From Roridomyces roridus (taxonomy: Eukaryota > Basidiomycota > Agaricomycetes > Agaricales > Mycenaceae), in NCBI GenBank assembly GCA_029378245.1, contig JARKIF010000010.1, positions 620,001 to 684,000 of the forward strand: a stretch of 64,000 nucleotides of DNA, in the 5' to 3' direction. Of the stretch, positions 34,769 through 47,049 are shown in pieces. The number at the start of each line of letters is the position of its first letter. Position 1 is the stretch's first letter. The translations under genes and the position numbers were made by a program. A model generated the notes under the pieces. That model saw only the letters and a program-made list of their open reading frames with translations, ran no database searches and was not told where the DNA came from.

Positions 34769-37700
34769 TTAGTCGTCAAGCATCTCCAGAGTCGCCAACA
34801 TGGCGTCCCGCTGGAATAGAGTCATTAGAAAGAGCAAAGAAAAAGTGGGACCAGGAGACTTACATCAGCAGTCATAGCATAGAGCGCTTCTGAAAGAGCA
34901 TGGTTTCCCGGGAGGGAAGAAGGACGACTCGCGTCCGAGCGACGTCTCGGACGCGAGGCAAGGGAGGAAAGGAGCGGATTTTCAATGTCGCTCGAGGCGC
35001 TCATAATGACCGAATGCGACTTTCGGGACGGCTTCTCGGGTAATGGGATCCCGAGCATCGTGTACAGCTCGTCCTGAACTCGATCTAAAGTACCCCGCTC
35101 GGAGCTGGGAGTGGAAGATAGCTGGAGATACAAAGTAATCAGAGCTGGACAAGAAACCAGGGTAGAAAAAACTCACAGCAGATGCACGTGCTGAAATGTC
35201 GGTCATGATGTCGTCTGGACGACGGCGGGGAATGGGCGGAACCGGAGGGATATCTTCCAGCGTTGCAGACGGCAGACCGGATGAGCTCACTCTATGGCCA
35301 CCAATACTGCTAACCGACGATCGGCGACTCGACGAACGAAGACCAGCCTTGGAAACGCGAATGCTCGATTTCTTGACCGCAAGGACCCTGCTCGATCGTT
35401 TGCTATACGAGCTAGGACCGGGCGAAGCCCCCTCCATGCGTTCACTCAGGTAATCGTAATCGTTCGCGACATCCACCGCCTGTGTCCATGCCTCGTCTCG
35501 TTCAGCCTGCATACTTTCCATCTGACCCCGCAATTCCGCCGTTTCTGCGATCTGCTTCAAGAAGCTCGCGTTCAGCTTACGCAGAGCCATCGCAAGCGCG
35601 CTGGCAGAATGCACATCGCGCAGCGAATTCAACTGCGCAATCTGCTCATCAGCAGAATGCAGCTCCTCAGCCAGCCGATCCAACTCTGCAGATATCTCCT
35701 TGAGATTCTCCACAAGCCGCAGAGTCTGATCCTCTGCCTCTGTTCCCTCGAGTTGCCCAGTCAAACTCGAAAACAGAGCTGCCCGCCGCCGAGTCAACAT
35801 CTTGTACCGCGTTTTAATGTCCATCCGCTGCATGTCAAGCCGATAGAGCTCATCCGGTATATCCTGGTCAACAGTCTCCAAACGAAGAAGTCGTATCGAA
35901 GACGCCTCGGCTGATTGACGGATAGCCCGAGACACGATACCCTGCAACTGAGCCGAAGAAAATGTCCATTTGGCAGCATCCATCGTGTACCCACGCCACT
36001 TGACCGAGGGCGTTTGGAAGCGCGGCGAAGAACCGTGGCGTCGACCACCAGGTACAGTGCTCGCAATCGAAGATACCGAACCATTCCGATTCCGCCCGTG
36101 CGTTGGCGCTATAGCAGCAGAAGCACTCGGCCTGCGGGGACCAATGGGAAGCGGAGGTCTCGACCGGGCACGCCGACTAGGATTCGGGCTGGCAACCGTT
36201 GATTGAACCGAAAGTGCTCGTTGTTCCCGCAATTGTATGGAAGAAGATGACGGGGAGAAATGATCAGCATATCCACCGGAGCCACCAGTACTGGGCGTCA
36301 TGCGTTCGGGATCCCGGCCGGTGTCGTACATGACGGTATAATACGGCGGCGGTGACCCAAAGGACGAATGGTGCGGGCTGTCGGGACCACGCGCTGGGGT
36401 CACTACCGGGACAATGTGGGGCGACCCGAGTGACGCATCCACTGGTATTGGCGGGGGACTAAGAGCAAGAGGAGGCCTTGAAGGCGGAGGGGAAGCGACG
36501 ACGGGAGACTGCGACGGTAATGGCGGCGGCGGCGGAATTTGAGCAGGTTCTTCTGTAAATTCAGGGGGCGCCGGAGACGGTGTTGATCGTGGCGAAGACG
36601 GCCCAGAAGCCGGTTTAGTCGTCAAAGAAGGCGCTGGCGACGGACGCGCAAGAGAAGACGAAGATGAAGAAGGGCCAACTTCGACAACAGGTTCGGGGGG
36701 TGGAGGTATCACTGGAGGCGCGGAGATCACCGGTTCCGGGTCTTCGGGAGAATCTGGCATGGCAGGCAGAGGTTTGGAGTGATAATCCTCAGATACCGCT
36801 TCAAGCCTCCCATGCGAATGCGAATGCGAGTCTGAAGACTGCGAAAACCGATGTGAAGATTTGGTCTTTGCCGACGGTAGACTGTAGAGAGAAGCCGACT
36901 CGGGAGCCTCCGGAGACCCAGGAAGTTCGGGTTTCTCGTTGTCAGCCATATCAGCTTCAGGCGGCGCCTCCTCGCTAATTTCATGCGCCTCGGGCTCGCC
37001 CTTCCCTTCACTGTCCTTGAACGCCTCCTTCAACGCATCCGCCATATGCGAGTGCGCCGTCGCAAAAATCGCCGTACTCCGATTCCTCTCTCTCGTCGAC
37101 GTCAAACTCGCCTGCCTCGAATGCCTCGCCCCACGAACAGTCGTAGCTGCTCGCGTCAACAGCACCTGCTGCGCAAGACTCGTGAAACCCGGCTTCGTCC
37201 CAGTTGGCGGCGGCGGCATCATCGAATTCCGATCGGCAGGCGAGAACATCGGGCTAAACGCACTCGGCGTCTCCGGGAACGTCTGTTCTCCTCGAACAAT
37301 AATTTGCTCGTCAATCTCCTCAATCGGCGTCGAGGAGGTTGAGCTCGAGCGGACAAGCGGGGAGACGCTAAGATTGTACGTGTTGAAGTCGCGCGAGTCA
37401 CGGACAACCATGATGGGGCTGGGAGCGCTGCCCGAGCGCTGGCGATTGAAGATACTACGAGACGGAGGTAAAAGATGGTCATCCGAGTCTGAAGAAGGGG
37501 CCGAAGGAATCAAGGCGGGAGTTGAATGAGTGGAGAGTAGAGGCGGCTGGGGCAGGACAATGGGAGAAGGCGAAGGCTACGGTCAAATATCAGCGTGAAA
37601 AAATAAGTCAAAAGGCAGGGGGTAACGCACGGGAATAGACCGCGGACGATCGCCGCTGCCGATGGGCAGGAGACCCGGATGTGGAGGGAGACTACGAATC

Positions 37701-39202
37701 TCACCTGGCCTCCAATCCGTGCGACCACTACCCGTAGACGGCGCAGGTGAAGAGGACAACGAGACCTTTCCATTCGCAGTTCTCCTCGACCTAAACGAAT
37801 TGGGTGAAAGTTGCGACCCAGATTCCTCCGTGATGGGGGAAAACACGGGTCGGTAGCGACTCGGATCGGCAGTGACATCTGGTGTCGGGGGATCAAACGC
37901 GCTGGTGTTCGGGCCAGGGCTGGGTTCAAAGTTGTAGTAATCGAGGACGTTGTCAAAGTCGCGCGAGGACCGCGCCTCGGAGGGAGTTGTAGAGCTCTGG
38001 CCTGGGGAAGTGGGGAAAGATGAAAGAGAGACGCCATGGTGGTAATTGGAGGACGGATCGGGGGACGGATCTGATGCTGGTGTTGTATTGTCGCTAACGC
38101 TGGGCGGTTCGGGGGTGTAGGGCGCGGACGAGGCGGGTGTGGGTGCTTCGGAAATACGGGAAATGCGACGCGAATTATCGTCATCCGAACCAGGCGTGTC
38201 GTCGCCACGGGTCGCCTTCAGGCGACTCTCAGCAATCACCCGACGCAGTTCTTCCGGCATCTGCGGAACAGGGGGAACAGGCAGCCCGGAAGAGTCGAGT
38301 CCAGGGGAGAAAACACCACTAAGCACGTAGGGGTGCTCTCCACGGGGAAGTGTCGCTGAATCAGACCGCGTCAGCACCGACCCGCCACTTCTGTATCGCG
38401 ACGACCTGTCCGCGGACAGTACAAACGAGTCTCCGATCAAGGCGCGTGCGAGCGTGGTTCCCGAGACCGCTGACGCCCCGTCGAGGTCAACAACGGAGTC
38501 GGGGCGGGACACGCTCGTTGCAGAGCGCACAATTTGGACCTTGGGACCGTGGAGCGCGGCATTCGGGATTTTGATAGGTGACGGGGCAGCTTTTCTCTGG
38601 GTAACGGACAATCAGGGAAATGTATGGTAATTTTGGACGTATTGAAACGCACTGTTGATGGTACCCCCAGGCTGTCTTCCGACGGAAGGTTCACAAAGTC
38701 TGCCGCCTGGAGCAAGTGGTCAGAAGGAGTTTTGGTAGAATCGACTGCGACGTACACCGAGGGCCTCGAGATTGGAGAGAACGTCCTCGGACGTTTCAGA
38801 AGTGTGATCGTCCCCTTCGTCCTCGTCCTCCGCGTCTGCAGTCGCGCTCGTGACGATTAATTTGGCAGCAGCAGACAGACCGCTTGGTCCTGCTATCGAG
38901 TCCGTCTTGAGAAAGTGAGACGGAAACCAGTCCGAGGGCGTAGACTCTATATCCACGTCTACGCGGGGAGAATGGACTGGTGGTGCTGGTCCGGCGGGGG
39001 GAGGTGCCTGAGCTGGGACTTGCTCCGACACAGAAGAACGGCCATCCTGATCCTGCTCTTCGAAGGAATTGTCGCCGATTTCGAAAACCTGTGATGCATA
39101 AGGGTGCGGGGACGCAGGATCGGGTTTCTTGACAGGAAACGGTGATTTTATGACAGAGATTTTTTTGCGGTTGGGCCGGTAGTTGATGAGAGACGAGAGC
39201 AT
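34769..39202 (-). CDS. Large disordered protein with C-terminal coiled coil
   Basis: ATG at 39202 (MLSSLINYRPNRKKISVIK). Exons run ~39202-38720, ~38611-37583, ~37560-35180 and small 3' exons to the TAA at 34769; about 1,400 residues. Most is Ser/Pro-rich, including polyproline runs such as PPPPTG and IPPPPPLPSQ that could bind SH3 or WW domains. A conserved-looking segment begins WRGYTMDAAKWTFSSAQLQG and leads into a coiled coil rich in E/L/Q (LVENLKEISAELDRLAEELH, DEQIAQLNSLRD, ETAELRGQMESMQAERDEAW). The tail has basic Ser/Arg patches and DELYTMLGIPLPEK. Likely a cytoskeletal or cell-polarity scaffold (inference); I cannot name a family. Confidence 0.72.
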
Positions 39203-39756
39203 TCGGAGACGCGTTCGTCGGCCAGGGCGGGATTAAAGGAAAGGAAGGGAATGTAATGGCTCTGAGATGAAAGCGGTTGCCATCTATCAGCCCATCACAC
39301 CGCGCATAGCCGACGAACCAGCCGATCGGCCCAGCATTTTTATTTCTTCTCTAACACTCCAACCACCGAAACTTGACTGCGACACACTTCTTCCTCTCCC
39401 AGATTGGCTTTCGTGACTCCCTCGACACGCCGCTTCTCCACCACCAAAAAAAAAAGCAGGACTTGGTGTGGCCGAATTGCGTTCGTGTCTCATCTCTATC
39501 AAAATACATTCCGCGCCTCTACATTCAGCTCTGTTTCCGAGCAACCCTTCGATGGACCTCAGTCCAGGTTCACTGATTGTTGGCGAACCGCCACCAACGT
39601 CCCGTCGATGTCGGGCAGCAATCGGGCAGCGCAGACAGGCGGGGCGTCTATCTGTGTGCGTCGGGGAATGACGCGGGCACGCGTTAGGCTCCAAACACCG
39701 CTGCCACGGACAATCAAGATTTTAATTCAATTCTTCGGCACGGTCACCCGTCTATC
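39203..39756. other. Intergenic region
   Basis: Divergent spacer between the large coiled-coil gene start and the 3' end of the first TPR-like gene. It contains an A11 homopolymer near 39447 and an open plus-strand frame from 39404 that lacks an ATG. I see no supported gene. Confidence 0.5.
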
Positions 39757-40593
39757 TTATCCAAAATGAATGACCATCCCCGGCCCAATCTGCACCATGC
39801 TATCCATCCTGTTCTGAACGTCCGGATGTTCAAGAATGTGGTCCTTCCCTTCGTGTTCCGGGTCCGACACCAACGCAATGAATTCATCGGGTGGCATCCC
39901 GTATGGATGCCAGTGCAGCCAGTCCCTGTCGACTGTCAACCGACCGATTTACCACCGCCACCATTCATCCAAACTCACCGAATCATATCCTCCTGCACCA
40001 CCGCCTCCTCAGTTTTCCCCATCCGGCGCAAGAGGCGGGCATAACATGCACGGGACCACAGCTGGGTGTGGAACTGCATCTCGATACGTGGTGCCGCCTC
40101 GAATGCAAGATGAAAGTGCGATAAAGCCGCGTCTTCTTGGCCAGCCATTTTGTGCAGCGCGACGCCGAGGTACATTTCCGGCACGGTGTCCACCACCCCG
40201 GGCTCGTTGTGCTCGCTAAAGTACGCGATCACGCGTTCGATGTAGGGTACGGCCTCGGCGATGCGCGAGGGGGTAGAGTACTGGAATATCATCACACGTG
40301 TATGGAAAGGGAGAATGAAGACAAACCCGTAACCCCTGCGCGATTTTCCAGTTGCACATATCGAGGACCATGCCTTTGGCCTCTGCAGCAGTAACGCCAG
40401 CAGGCACCCCGTCCAGGGCGTTCAGAAACACAGGGCTGTCGCCATACTTCTCAACGGTACCTCTGAACGCCACCAGCTTGCTCAAGAATTCACGTTGCTC
40501 TCCAGGGGCGAGGATGGGGATGATGCGGTCGACAGCGTCGTTCAGGACGGGGATTGTCCCGGTTCGAGAGGAGGTGAAGGTTGGGATGCTCAT
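39757..40593 (-). CDS. TPR-like protein, tandem copy 1
   Basis: ATG at 40593 (MSIPTFTSSRTGTIPVLNDA), TAA at 39757. Three exons: PILAPGEQREFLSKLVAFRG up to MCNWKIAQGLR; then YSTPSRIAEAVPYIERVIAY, VVDTVPEMYLGVALHKMAGQ and AALSHFHLAFEAAPRIEMQF with TPR-type helix pairs; and a last exon DWLHWHPYGMPPDEFIALVS, DPEHEGKDHILEHPDVQ. About 240 residues. The next gene upstream has the same exon pattern and roughly 55-60% visible identity, so they are tandem duplicates. The P-Y-x-M-P-P-D-E-F...DPEHEGKD motif is strictly kept in both. Function unknown; TPR folds usually bind proteins. Confidence 0.72.
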
Positions 40594-40720
40594 GAGTAAT
40601 TGAATGAGTAGGAGGACGAAAAAGCTCTGGTTTTATATGTAAACTCGATCCCGAAATCGGCTCCCAGGCTCTCAAATTCTAAAAGTTAAAAGCCATCGAT
40701 TGTGGAGACGTCGAGGTTCG

Positions 40721-41560
40721 TCATCCGAATGAAACAGCCATCCCTGGACCTATTTGTACTATGTTGCCCAGCGTCTGCTTGACCTGTAGATGTTCCAGAA
40801 TGTAGTCTTTCCCTTCATGCTCTGGGTCTGTCACCAACTGAAAGAATTCGTCCGGAGGCATCGCGTAAGGATGCCCTGAAATCCAATTCCTGGAGACCGT
40901 TTTTAATCTTGAGGTATCACCGAAAGTTTCTGGACCTACCCAATCATATCTTCCTGTTCCTCCGCATCGGAAATCCGACCCATACGACGCAAGAGTCGAC
41001 TGAAACACGCGCGGGCCCATAGTTGCGTGCGGAGCTGCATCTGGATATAGGGCGAGGCCTCGAATGCTAGGCGAAAGTGCGCTATAGCAGCTTCCTCTTG
41101 ACCGAGCGTCTTGTGAAGTGCGACACCGAGGTACATCTCTGGCGTCTCATCCACCTCACCGTCGTTGTGGCTGTCCCTGAACTGTGCCATGACGCGTTCT
41201 AGGTACGGTGCGGCCTCAGCAATACGTGTTGGCGTCGAGCACTGAGACGATTGTGAACACGATTTCATAACAACCAACCCGTAGACCCTGCGCCATCTTC
41301 CAATCGCAGGTATCCAGGACCATAGCTTTAGCGGCTGGAACGTCCGAATCGCGGATGTGGGCTGCACCGCTGATACCTTTGAGATACGCTGCGCTGTTGC
41401 CTTGGATCTCGACCTGTGCCCGGAAGCCAGTGAGAATGTCCAGAAACTCGCGCTGCTCTGCGGGTGACAGGATAGGAAAGACTTGGGACGCTTCGACCAT
41501 GACGGGGATTGTACCGGTGGATGGCGAAGTAAACGTAGGAATCGTCGCGTTCGTGTTCAT
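40721..41560 (-). CDS. TPR-like protein, tandem copy 2
   Basis: Paralogue of the preceding gene, same strand, 127 bp apart. ATG 41560 (MNTNATIPTFTSPSTGTIPV), TGA 40721. Exon 1 ends DTCDWKMAQGLR; exon 2 has CSTPTRIAEAAPYLERVMAQ, DETPEMYLGVALHKTLGQEE and LRTQLWARACFSRLLRRMG; the last exon holds HPYAMPPDEFFQLVTDPEHE and GPGMAVSFG. Intron positions match copy 1 exactly. Its ATG lies 70 bp from the divergent threonine synthase ATG, so a very short shared promoter serves both. Confidence 0.72.
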
Positions 41561-41630
41561 TGCAAGAGACAGAAGAGGGGCATCAGATTCGCTACGTCGA
41601 TCACGAACGAGTCAGTCTTCCTCTCAAACG

Positions 41631-43481
41631 ATGAAGTACTTTTCTACTCGCGGCGGAAGCCAGAGACTGTCCTTTGAAGAGGTCACTACTTGCCAGTTAT
41701 TCCTTCCCCAGGCCCACCGACGTTTCACAGACGGTTCTAACGGGCTTGGCACCCAATGGCGGCTTGTACATCCCTGAATCCATTCCATCTCTTCCTGCAG
41801 ATTGGAAAACGACATGGGCATCCTACTCCTTTGTCGATCTCTCCGTTGCCGTACTCTCCCTCTACATCTCCCGGGAAGAGATCTCGGAAACAGATCTTCG
41901 GTCTCTGGTCGAAAAATCTTACCAGACTTTCCGCCACCCCGATGTCACTCCACTCACAAAATTGGACGACAAGAGATACGTTCTCGAGCTCTTCCATGGC
42001 CCCACGTTTGCATTCAAGGACGTTGCCCTCCAATTGCTGGGCAATCTGTTCGAGTTCTTCCTACTCCGACGGAATGCACGGAAAGCCCCCGGAGAGAAAC
42101 CCGAGAAGTTGACCGTGGTGGGCGCAACTAGCGGAGATACTGGGAGGTGCGCAGTTGTTCTACATATACCACCAACCTCTAATACTTGGAGTAGCGCCGC
42201 GATATATGGCCTACGAAACAAGGCTAATATATCCATCTTCATCCTTCACCCCAAAGGACGCGTTTCGCCTATTCAAGAAGCACAGATGACCACCGTCACG
42301 GACGCCAATGTTCACAATATTGCAGTCAAAGGCACCTTTGACGATTGCCAGGCGCGTTTACCATTCTCCTGTTCCACTCGTGGCTTATATACTAATTTAG
42401 GATATCGTCAAATCGCTCTTCGGGGACGCCGAGTTCAACGCGACACACCGCCTCGGAGCTGTCAATTCCATCAACTGGGCTCGCATCCTCGCCCAGACCG
42501 TCTACTATTTCCTTTCCTACTTCCACATCCGAGCGCAGCTTCCCTCGGGAGTGAATCCTGATGAAATCGAGATTCAATACGTCGTTCCCACTGGGAACTT
42601 TGGGGACATCCTAGCTGGGTACTATGCCAAGCGGATGGGTCTTCCCATGGGCAAACTGGTTGTCGCCACCAACGCGAACGATATCCTCGCCCGGTTCTGG
42701 AATGTAGGAAAATACGAAAAAGTAGATTCGGCTGCTGCGGACCTGGGTGCCTCGGACGGCAAACAGGGTACCTCTTCAAGTGGTGTCAAGGAGACGCTTT
42801 CGCCAGCGATGGACATTCTTGTCTCCAGCAATTTCGAGCGCTTGCTCTGGTATTTGGCGTATGAGAATGTCGGTGGCGAGGGCGCTGCACGACACGATGC
42901 TGCTTGCGGGACATTGGACGGGTGGATGAGTAAAATGAAGAGCGACGGTCGGGTGGAGATCCCCGTGGCCGTTCTGGAGTCTGCTCGGAGGGACTTCCTT
43001 GCCGAGAGGATATCGGACGAACAGGTGTGTTTTCTTTTTGGGTTTTCGTTCTTAACAAATTGACGATTCAATCAGACTCTGAAAACGATACAATCGCATT
43101 TCGAAGCCACTCCTTCTTATGTTGCGGACCCGCATACTGCTGTGGGTTTGGCTGCAGGCCAAATCATCGCTTCTCGAGAGTGAGTTGTCTTGAATCCCAC
43201 AGCGTCCCTGGTAATTTAATCGTTTCTATAGGCAGGGGCCGTACCAAATCGTGCTTTCCACCGCTCACCCAGCCAAGTTCTCAGAAGCAGTTACTCGTGC
43301 CCTGAGCGGAAACCCCAGCTTCAACTTTGAGAAGGATGTGCTGCCGGTGGAGTTTGTTGGTTTACTGGAAAAGAAAAGGAACGTCGTGGATGTTCCACGG
43401 CCCGATATCAGCTCCGTGAAAGCTGTGATTGAGAGTTTCGCAGAGACAGACCCTCGGGACGAGTCGGTGGTCGGGGTCTGA
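41631..43481 (+). CDS. THR4: Threonine synthase
   Basis: PLP enzyme converting O-phosphohomoserine to threonine, last step of the pathway. ATG at 41631 (MKYFSTRGGSQRLSFEE). An intron near 41681-41731 joins TVLTGLAPNGGLYIPESIPS. The PLP lysine is in HGPTFAFKDVALQLLGNLFE. The phosphate-binding loop region VVGATSGDTG is split from SAAIYGLRNKANISIFILHP by an intron. VPTGNFGDILAGYYAKRMGL, AVNSINWARILAQTVYYF and STAHPAKFSEAVTRAL follow, ending at a TGA at 43481. About 530 residues, as expected for fungal threonine synthase. All landmarks are intact. Confidence 0.95.
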
Positions 43482-43557
43482 AGAGAAGTCAATGTAAAAA
43501 AATGTAAAATTCCTAGAGTAGATGAATGGAGGTCTGTATTGACTGTTGTTGAGCGCA

Positions 43558-46142
43558 ATGTCGCGAGATACCATTCGCATCAATGATCTCCTCCTCACTG
43601 TGCCACTCGCCACAGGGGCCGTATGGCCCAAACCGCCCGGGCAAGCTGCTCTACAGCCCTTCCTAGTCTCTCTCTGCATCCCACATGACATCTCCATTAC
43701 GGCAGCTACGGACGATTTGTCGCACACACTCAACTATTCGTTACTCTGTTCCGTCCTCCGGGAACCGCTGAATGAAAAAACGCCTCCGTTGGATAACTTG
43801 GAGGCACTTTGCCATCGGATTTCGGACCTTTTGTTGGGTTCAAATGCATCTATAGGCCAAGTTCAGCTCAAGGTTGTGCAGACGAGGGCGCCGTTGAACT
43901 GCAAAGCCGTCGGGGTGGAGGCGACGGTCACCTCGGCCGGTTTTGGACGAGTAAAACATTTCGTCGAGAATCTGGAGTGCTCGACTATCGTTGGCGTCAA
44001 TGCCTGCGAGCGAGAGGAACGTCAGGTTGTCCGTATGAACCTGGTCATCGAAAACACGGGCGACGGTATGGAGTGCGTTGATTTTAGGTCCTTGACGAGA
44101 ATCCTATACGAGGTAGAATCATCTGCCCATCATTTTTTGGGTTCTTATTTGAATCTGCGGTCAGAAAATCGGCAGTTCTGCGTATCAGACGTTGGAGGCT
44201 TTGGCATCCTATATTGCAGAGGAGACCCTTGCTCATCTTTCTGTTACCGCACCAAAGCTGGCTCCGCTCGCGACCGTCAGGGTGTCGAAACCGTCTGCGA
44301 TCGTCTTTGCGAGCTCCTCGGAAGTCGAAATCAGCAGGACATCTACAGACTATCCCCGGCCTAGTGTCGTTGAGGTACGAATGCGACTGCCTCTGTGAAT
44401 ACTTGCTGATCGTTTACTAGGATGGTGGCCTTCATACGGCGACATTGGCACTCGGCTCCAATCTCGGGGACAGGTTTTACAATATTGAGCTTGCCTTGCG
44501 ACTACTCGAAGCTCCTAACCCTGAAACCGTTCTCCACGTTGTCGACACCAGCTTCATGTATGAAACCGCGCCCATGTACGTTACAGATCAACCTGCATTC
44601 ATCAACTGCGCTTGCATGGTCAGTTGTGCGACATCTCTTTTGAGGTTCTTGAATGACGAGTCATACCAGATCGAGACCAACCTCGCCCCGTCAGAGCTGC
44701 TGAATCTCTTGAAGGTGATCGAGAGCAAGGTCGGACGCGTTCCTTCTATCCGGAACGGTCCCCGTGCCGTTGACCTCGATATCGTCTTTTACGACGGGTC
44801 CATCATCGACACGCGTTCGGCGCCTCGAAAGGAATTAGACGATTTGGAGGGAGAACTGGTCGTCCCTCATCCTAGATTGGCGGAACGAGAGTTCGTTCTA
44901 AGGCCGCTCAACGAGTCAGTGCCTTTACTTTTCCCCCGAATCCCGATTATAACGCGCGATAGTATGATTCCGGACTTTATACATCCACAGTTACGCCGCA
45001 GTGTGTCCACCCTGCTTGCTGCTCTCCCAGCTGCGGGCATGCACAAAGTTATCCCATTCCCTCAAATTCCATTCGAATCTGGCCCGGATACGTTAGGGGT
45101 CCCGCCTACGCAGACCTACTGGAAATTTACCTCCTCCAATAAGCCTGCGGCTCGTGCCGGAATTCAGACTCTCGTAATGGCCACCCTCAACGCGACACCG
45201 GATTCATTCTCTGATGGCGCGGTACACAATACACTGCCGACGGCTCTCCAATATGCAAATGATTCTGTCGCCGCCGGCGCTAGCATCCTCGACGTAGGGG
45301 GCTACTCTACTCGTCCTGGTGCCGCCTTCGTTTCCACCGAGGAGGAAATTGCCCGGGTTGCGCCCTGCATCACAGCGATTCGCAAGGCACACACCTCGCT
45401 CCCCATTAGTGTCGATACGTTCCGTCCCGAGGTCGCCCGCGCCGCCATCTCGGTTGGTGCGAATTGTATCAACGACGTGTATGCTTTCACTGGTCACAAT
45501 TCCTATCCGTCGCCAACTGGGGATGCTTCAGACAGATGTATGGAGGATATGAAATCACTTGCTCGGGAGTTCGCGGTACCTGTCGTTCTAATGCACTCAC
45601 GTGGAGAGGCGAGCAGTAACAAGGATTACGCCGCCTATGAGTACGCTGGTGCGAACCAGCAGGTCGTGGAAGGCGTCAGGATTGAGCTTGGGGAAAAGGT
45701 GGACCGGATAGTGAGGGGCAGAGGGGGCGTACGGCGCTGGTTGGTCATTGTAGATCCCGGTGTCGGGTTTAGCAAGAGCGTGGATGGCAATCTGGAGGTT
45801 CTCCGGGCTGCCTCGTCGATCACGGCGGACTTGTTCGTTGGAAGCGGTCGGTCTTACGTCCATTGATATATCTCGGTATTCAGCTGATACCGGCACCTCC
45901 TAGGACTTGATAATAGACGCCGAAATGCATTGGCAGGATATCCGCAACTCATCGGCGCGTCGAGGAAGTCCTTCCTCGGGATTATCCTTGAAAACGGAGG
46001 AAGAAAGACGGAACCCAAGGACCGGGGATGGGCCACTGCCGCTGCTGTGGCGTGCGCTGTTCAGCAAGGAGCTTTGGTTGTTCGCGTACACGACACTCGC
46101 GAGATGCTAGATGTTGTCCAAGTTGCGAATGCCCTCTGGTAG
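43558..46142 (+). CDS. FOL1: Trifunctional folate enzyme: DHNA + HPPK + DHPS
   Basis: Fungal fusion carrying out three consecutive steps of dihydropteroate synthesis. ATG at 43558 (MSRDTIRINDLLLTVPLATG). Residues ~1-260 hold two dihydroneopterin aldolase units. HPPK (~265-450) shows TATLALGSNLGDRFYNIELA, MYETAPMYVTDQPAFINCAC and RNGPRAVDLDIVFYDG. DHPS (~480 to end) shows VMATLNATPDSFSDGA, ILDVGGYSTRPGA, PISVDTFRPEVARAAI, VIVDPGVGFSKS and GASRKSFLG. Introns include a stopless 51 nt one (44619-44669) inside HPPK. The last exon ends VVQVANALW at 46142. The ATG is 76 bp after the threonine synthase stop. Sulfonamide-site residues around SRKSF look normal. Confidence 0.95.
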
Positions 46143-46282
46143 CCCGTGAATGACACTTGGCCTCTTTATCACCCAACGTGACTTCCCGCTGCTCCATCAG
46201 GGCTCGCATCGAGCTTCGCATGCCTCAAGTTTTAGACCACGCAGGTAACTGGCCGTCAATTATAGAAACTCCCATCGGATAA

Positions 46283-47049
46283 TCAAAAAACACGCGGTAC
46301 GAGTGCGAATCTAACGACTGCAGCGTATTCCGCCCACGCGTCACCAAACTCACTGCGTAAACCTTGGTCCTCCTTTGAGATCCGCCCCAGTAGTCCCAAC
46401 ACGACAAAAGACATCAAACTCGCGTAAATGACCCCAAATACCACGCCAAAGGTGGTTCCCCCAATCAGGCATTCCGAGACCCAAGAACCGGGACTTGCGT
46501 AGTAAAGCAACATCCCGAAGTACGCGAGGATCGCCCCTGAGTAACTTGGGTGCCGGACTATTGCGTAAGGGCCACAAGTGACCAACTTGTGGTTCTGTAT
46601 TATGCCCAATTCGAAGGTAAAGCACGTTCCCAGTGCCTGGTAGCATGCGAGACGGAGAGCAGCCCCGCAAGCGATGAGAAGGGCTCCCAGGGCGAGTGTC
46701 GGCGAGGCTGAGGAATGCACCCTCGATGGGTCACCGCCGCAGGCGATAACGGAGAGCGTGTAATGCGACCAGAGGGATGCAGGATAGACTTGGGCCGTCA
46801 CGACTGCGATCTCGATGGCCCCGAGAACCCAGTAGAGGTACTGTGAATGCTTGAGTATGCCTTGATTCTGTGGGAGGAAACACTGACCGTTTGGGCGACG
46901 CGTAACTGATAGGAACCCAAGAGGAATTCGAGTTTGGTGCGGGGAATAATCTTGCGTTCACCCTCGGCTAGAGGAGGGTTGGGGGACGTCGACGCAATGT
47001 GCAGGCCTATCGTCGCTGCGAAAATGCACAGAATCTTTGCGGCGGACAT
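46283..47049 (-). CDS. Isoprenylcysteine carboxyl methyltransferase-like protein
   Basis: Membrane methyltransferase of the ICMT/PEMT family, which uses SAM to methylate prenylated cysteines or small lipophilic acceptors. ATG 47049 (MSAAKILCIFAATIGLHIAS, a membrane segment). One intron near 46887-46841 joins YLYWVLGAIEIAVVTAQVYP. The conserved C-terminal half follows: CYQALGTCFTFELGIIQNHK, LVTCGPYAIVRHPSYSGAIL, and ISKEDQGLRSEFGDAWAEYA, where the RHPxY and E..L...FG..W..Y motifs form the SAM site. About 240 residues. Several ICMT-like paralogues per genome are usual in agaricomycetes. Housekeeping Ras/pheromone methylation is one role; methylating a product of the neighbouring prenyltransferase is another (inference). 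Confidence 0.88.

Noticed and set aside
35294..37529. Several plus-strand open frames of 90-200 codons
   Set aside because: Shadows of the Ser/Pro-rich minus-strand gene; low-complexity GC-rich coding DNA keeps other frames open.
39404..39769. Possible mitochondrial small protein with RRFSTTKKK start
   Set aside because: The frame begins with TTG, not ATG, runs through an A11 homopolymer and shows no splice or family evidence.
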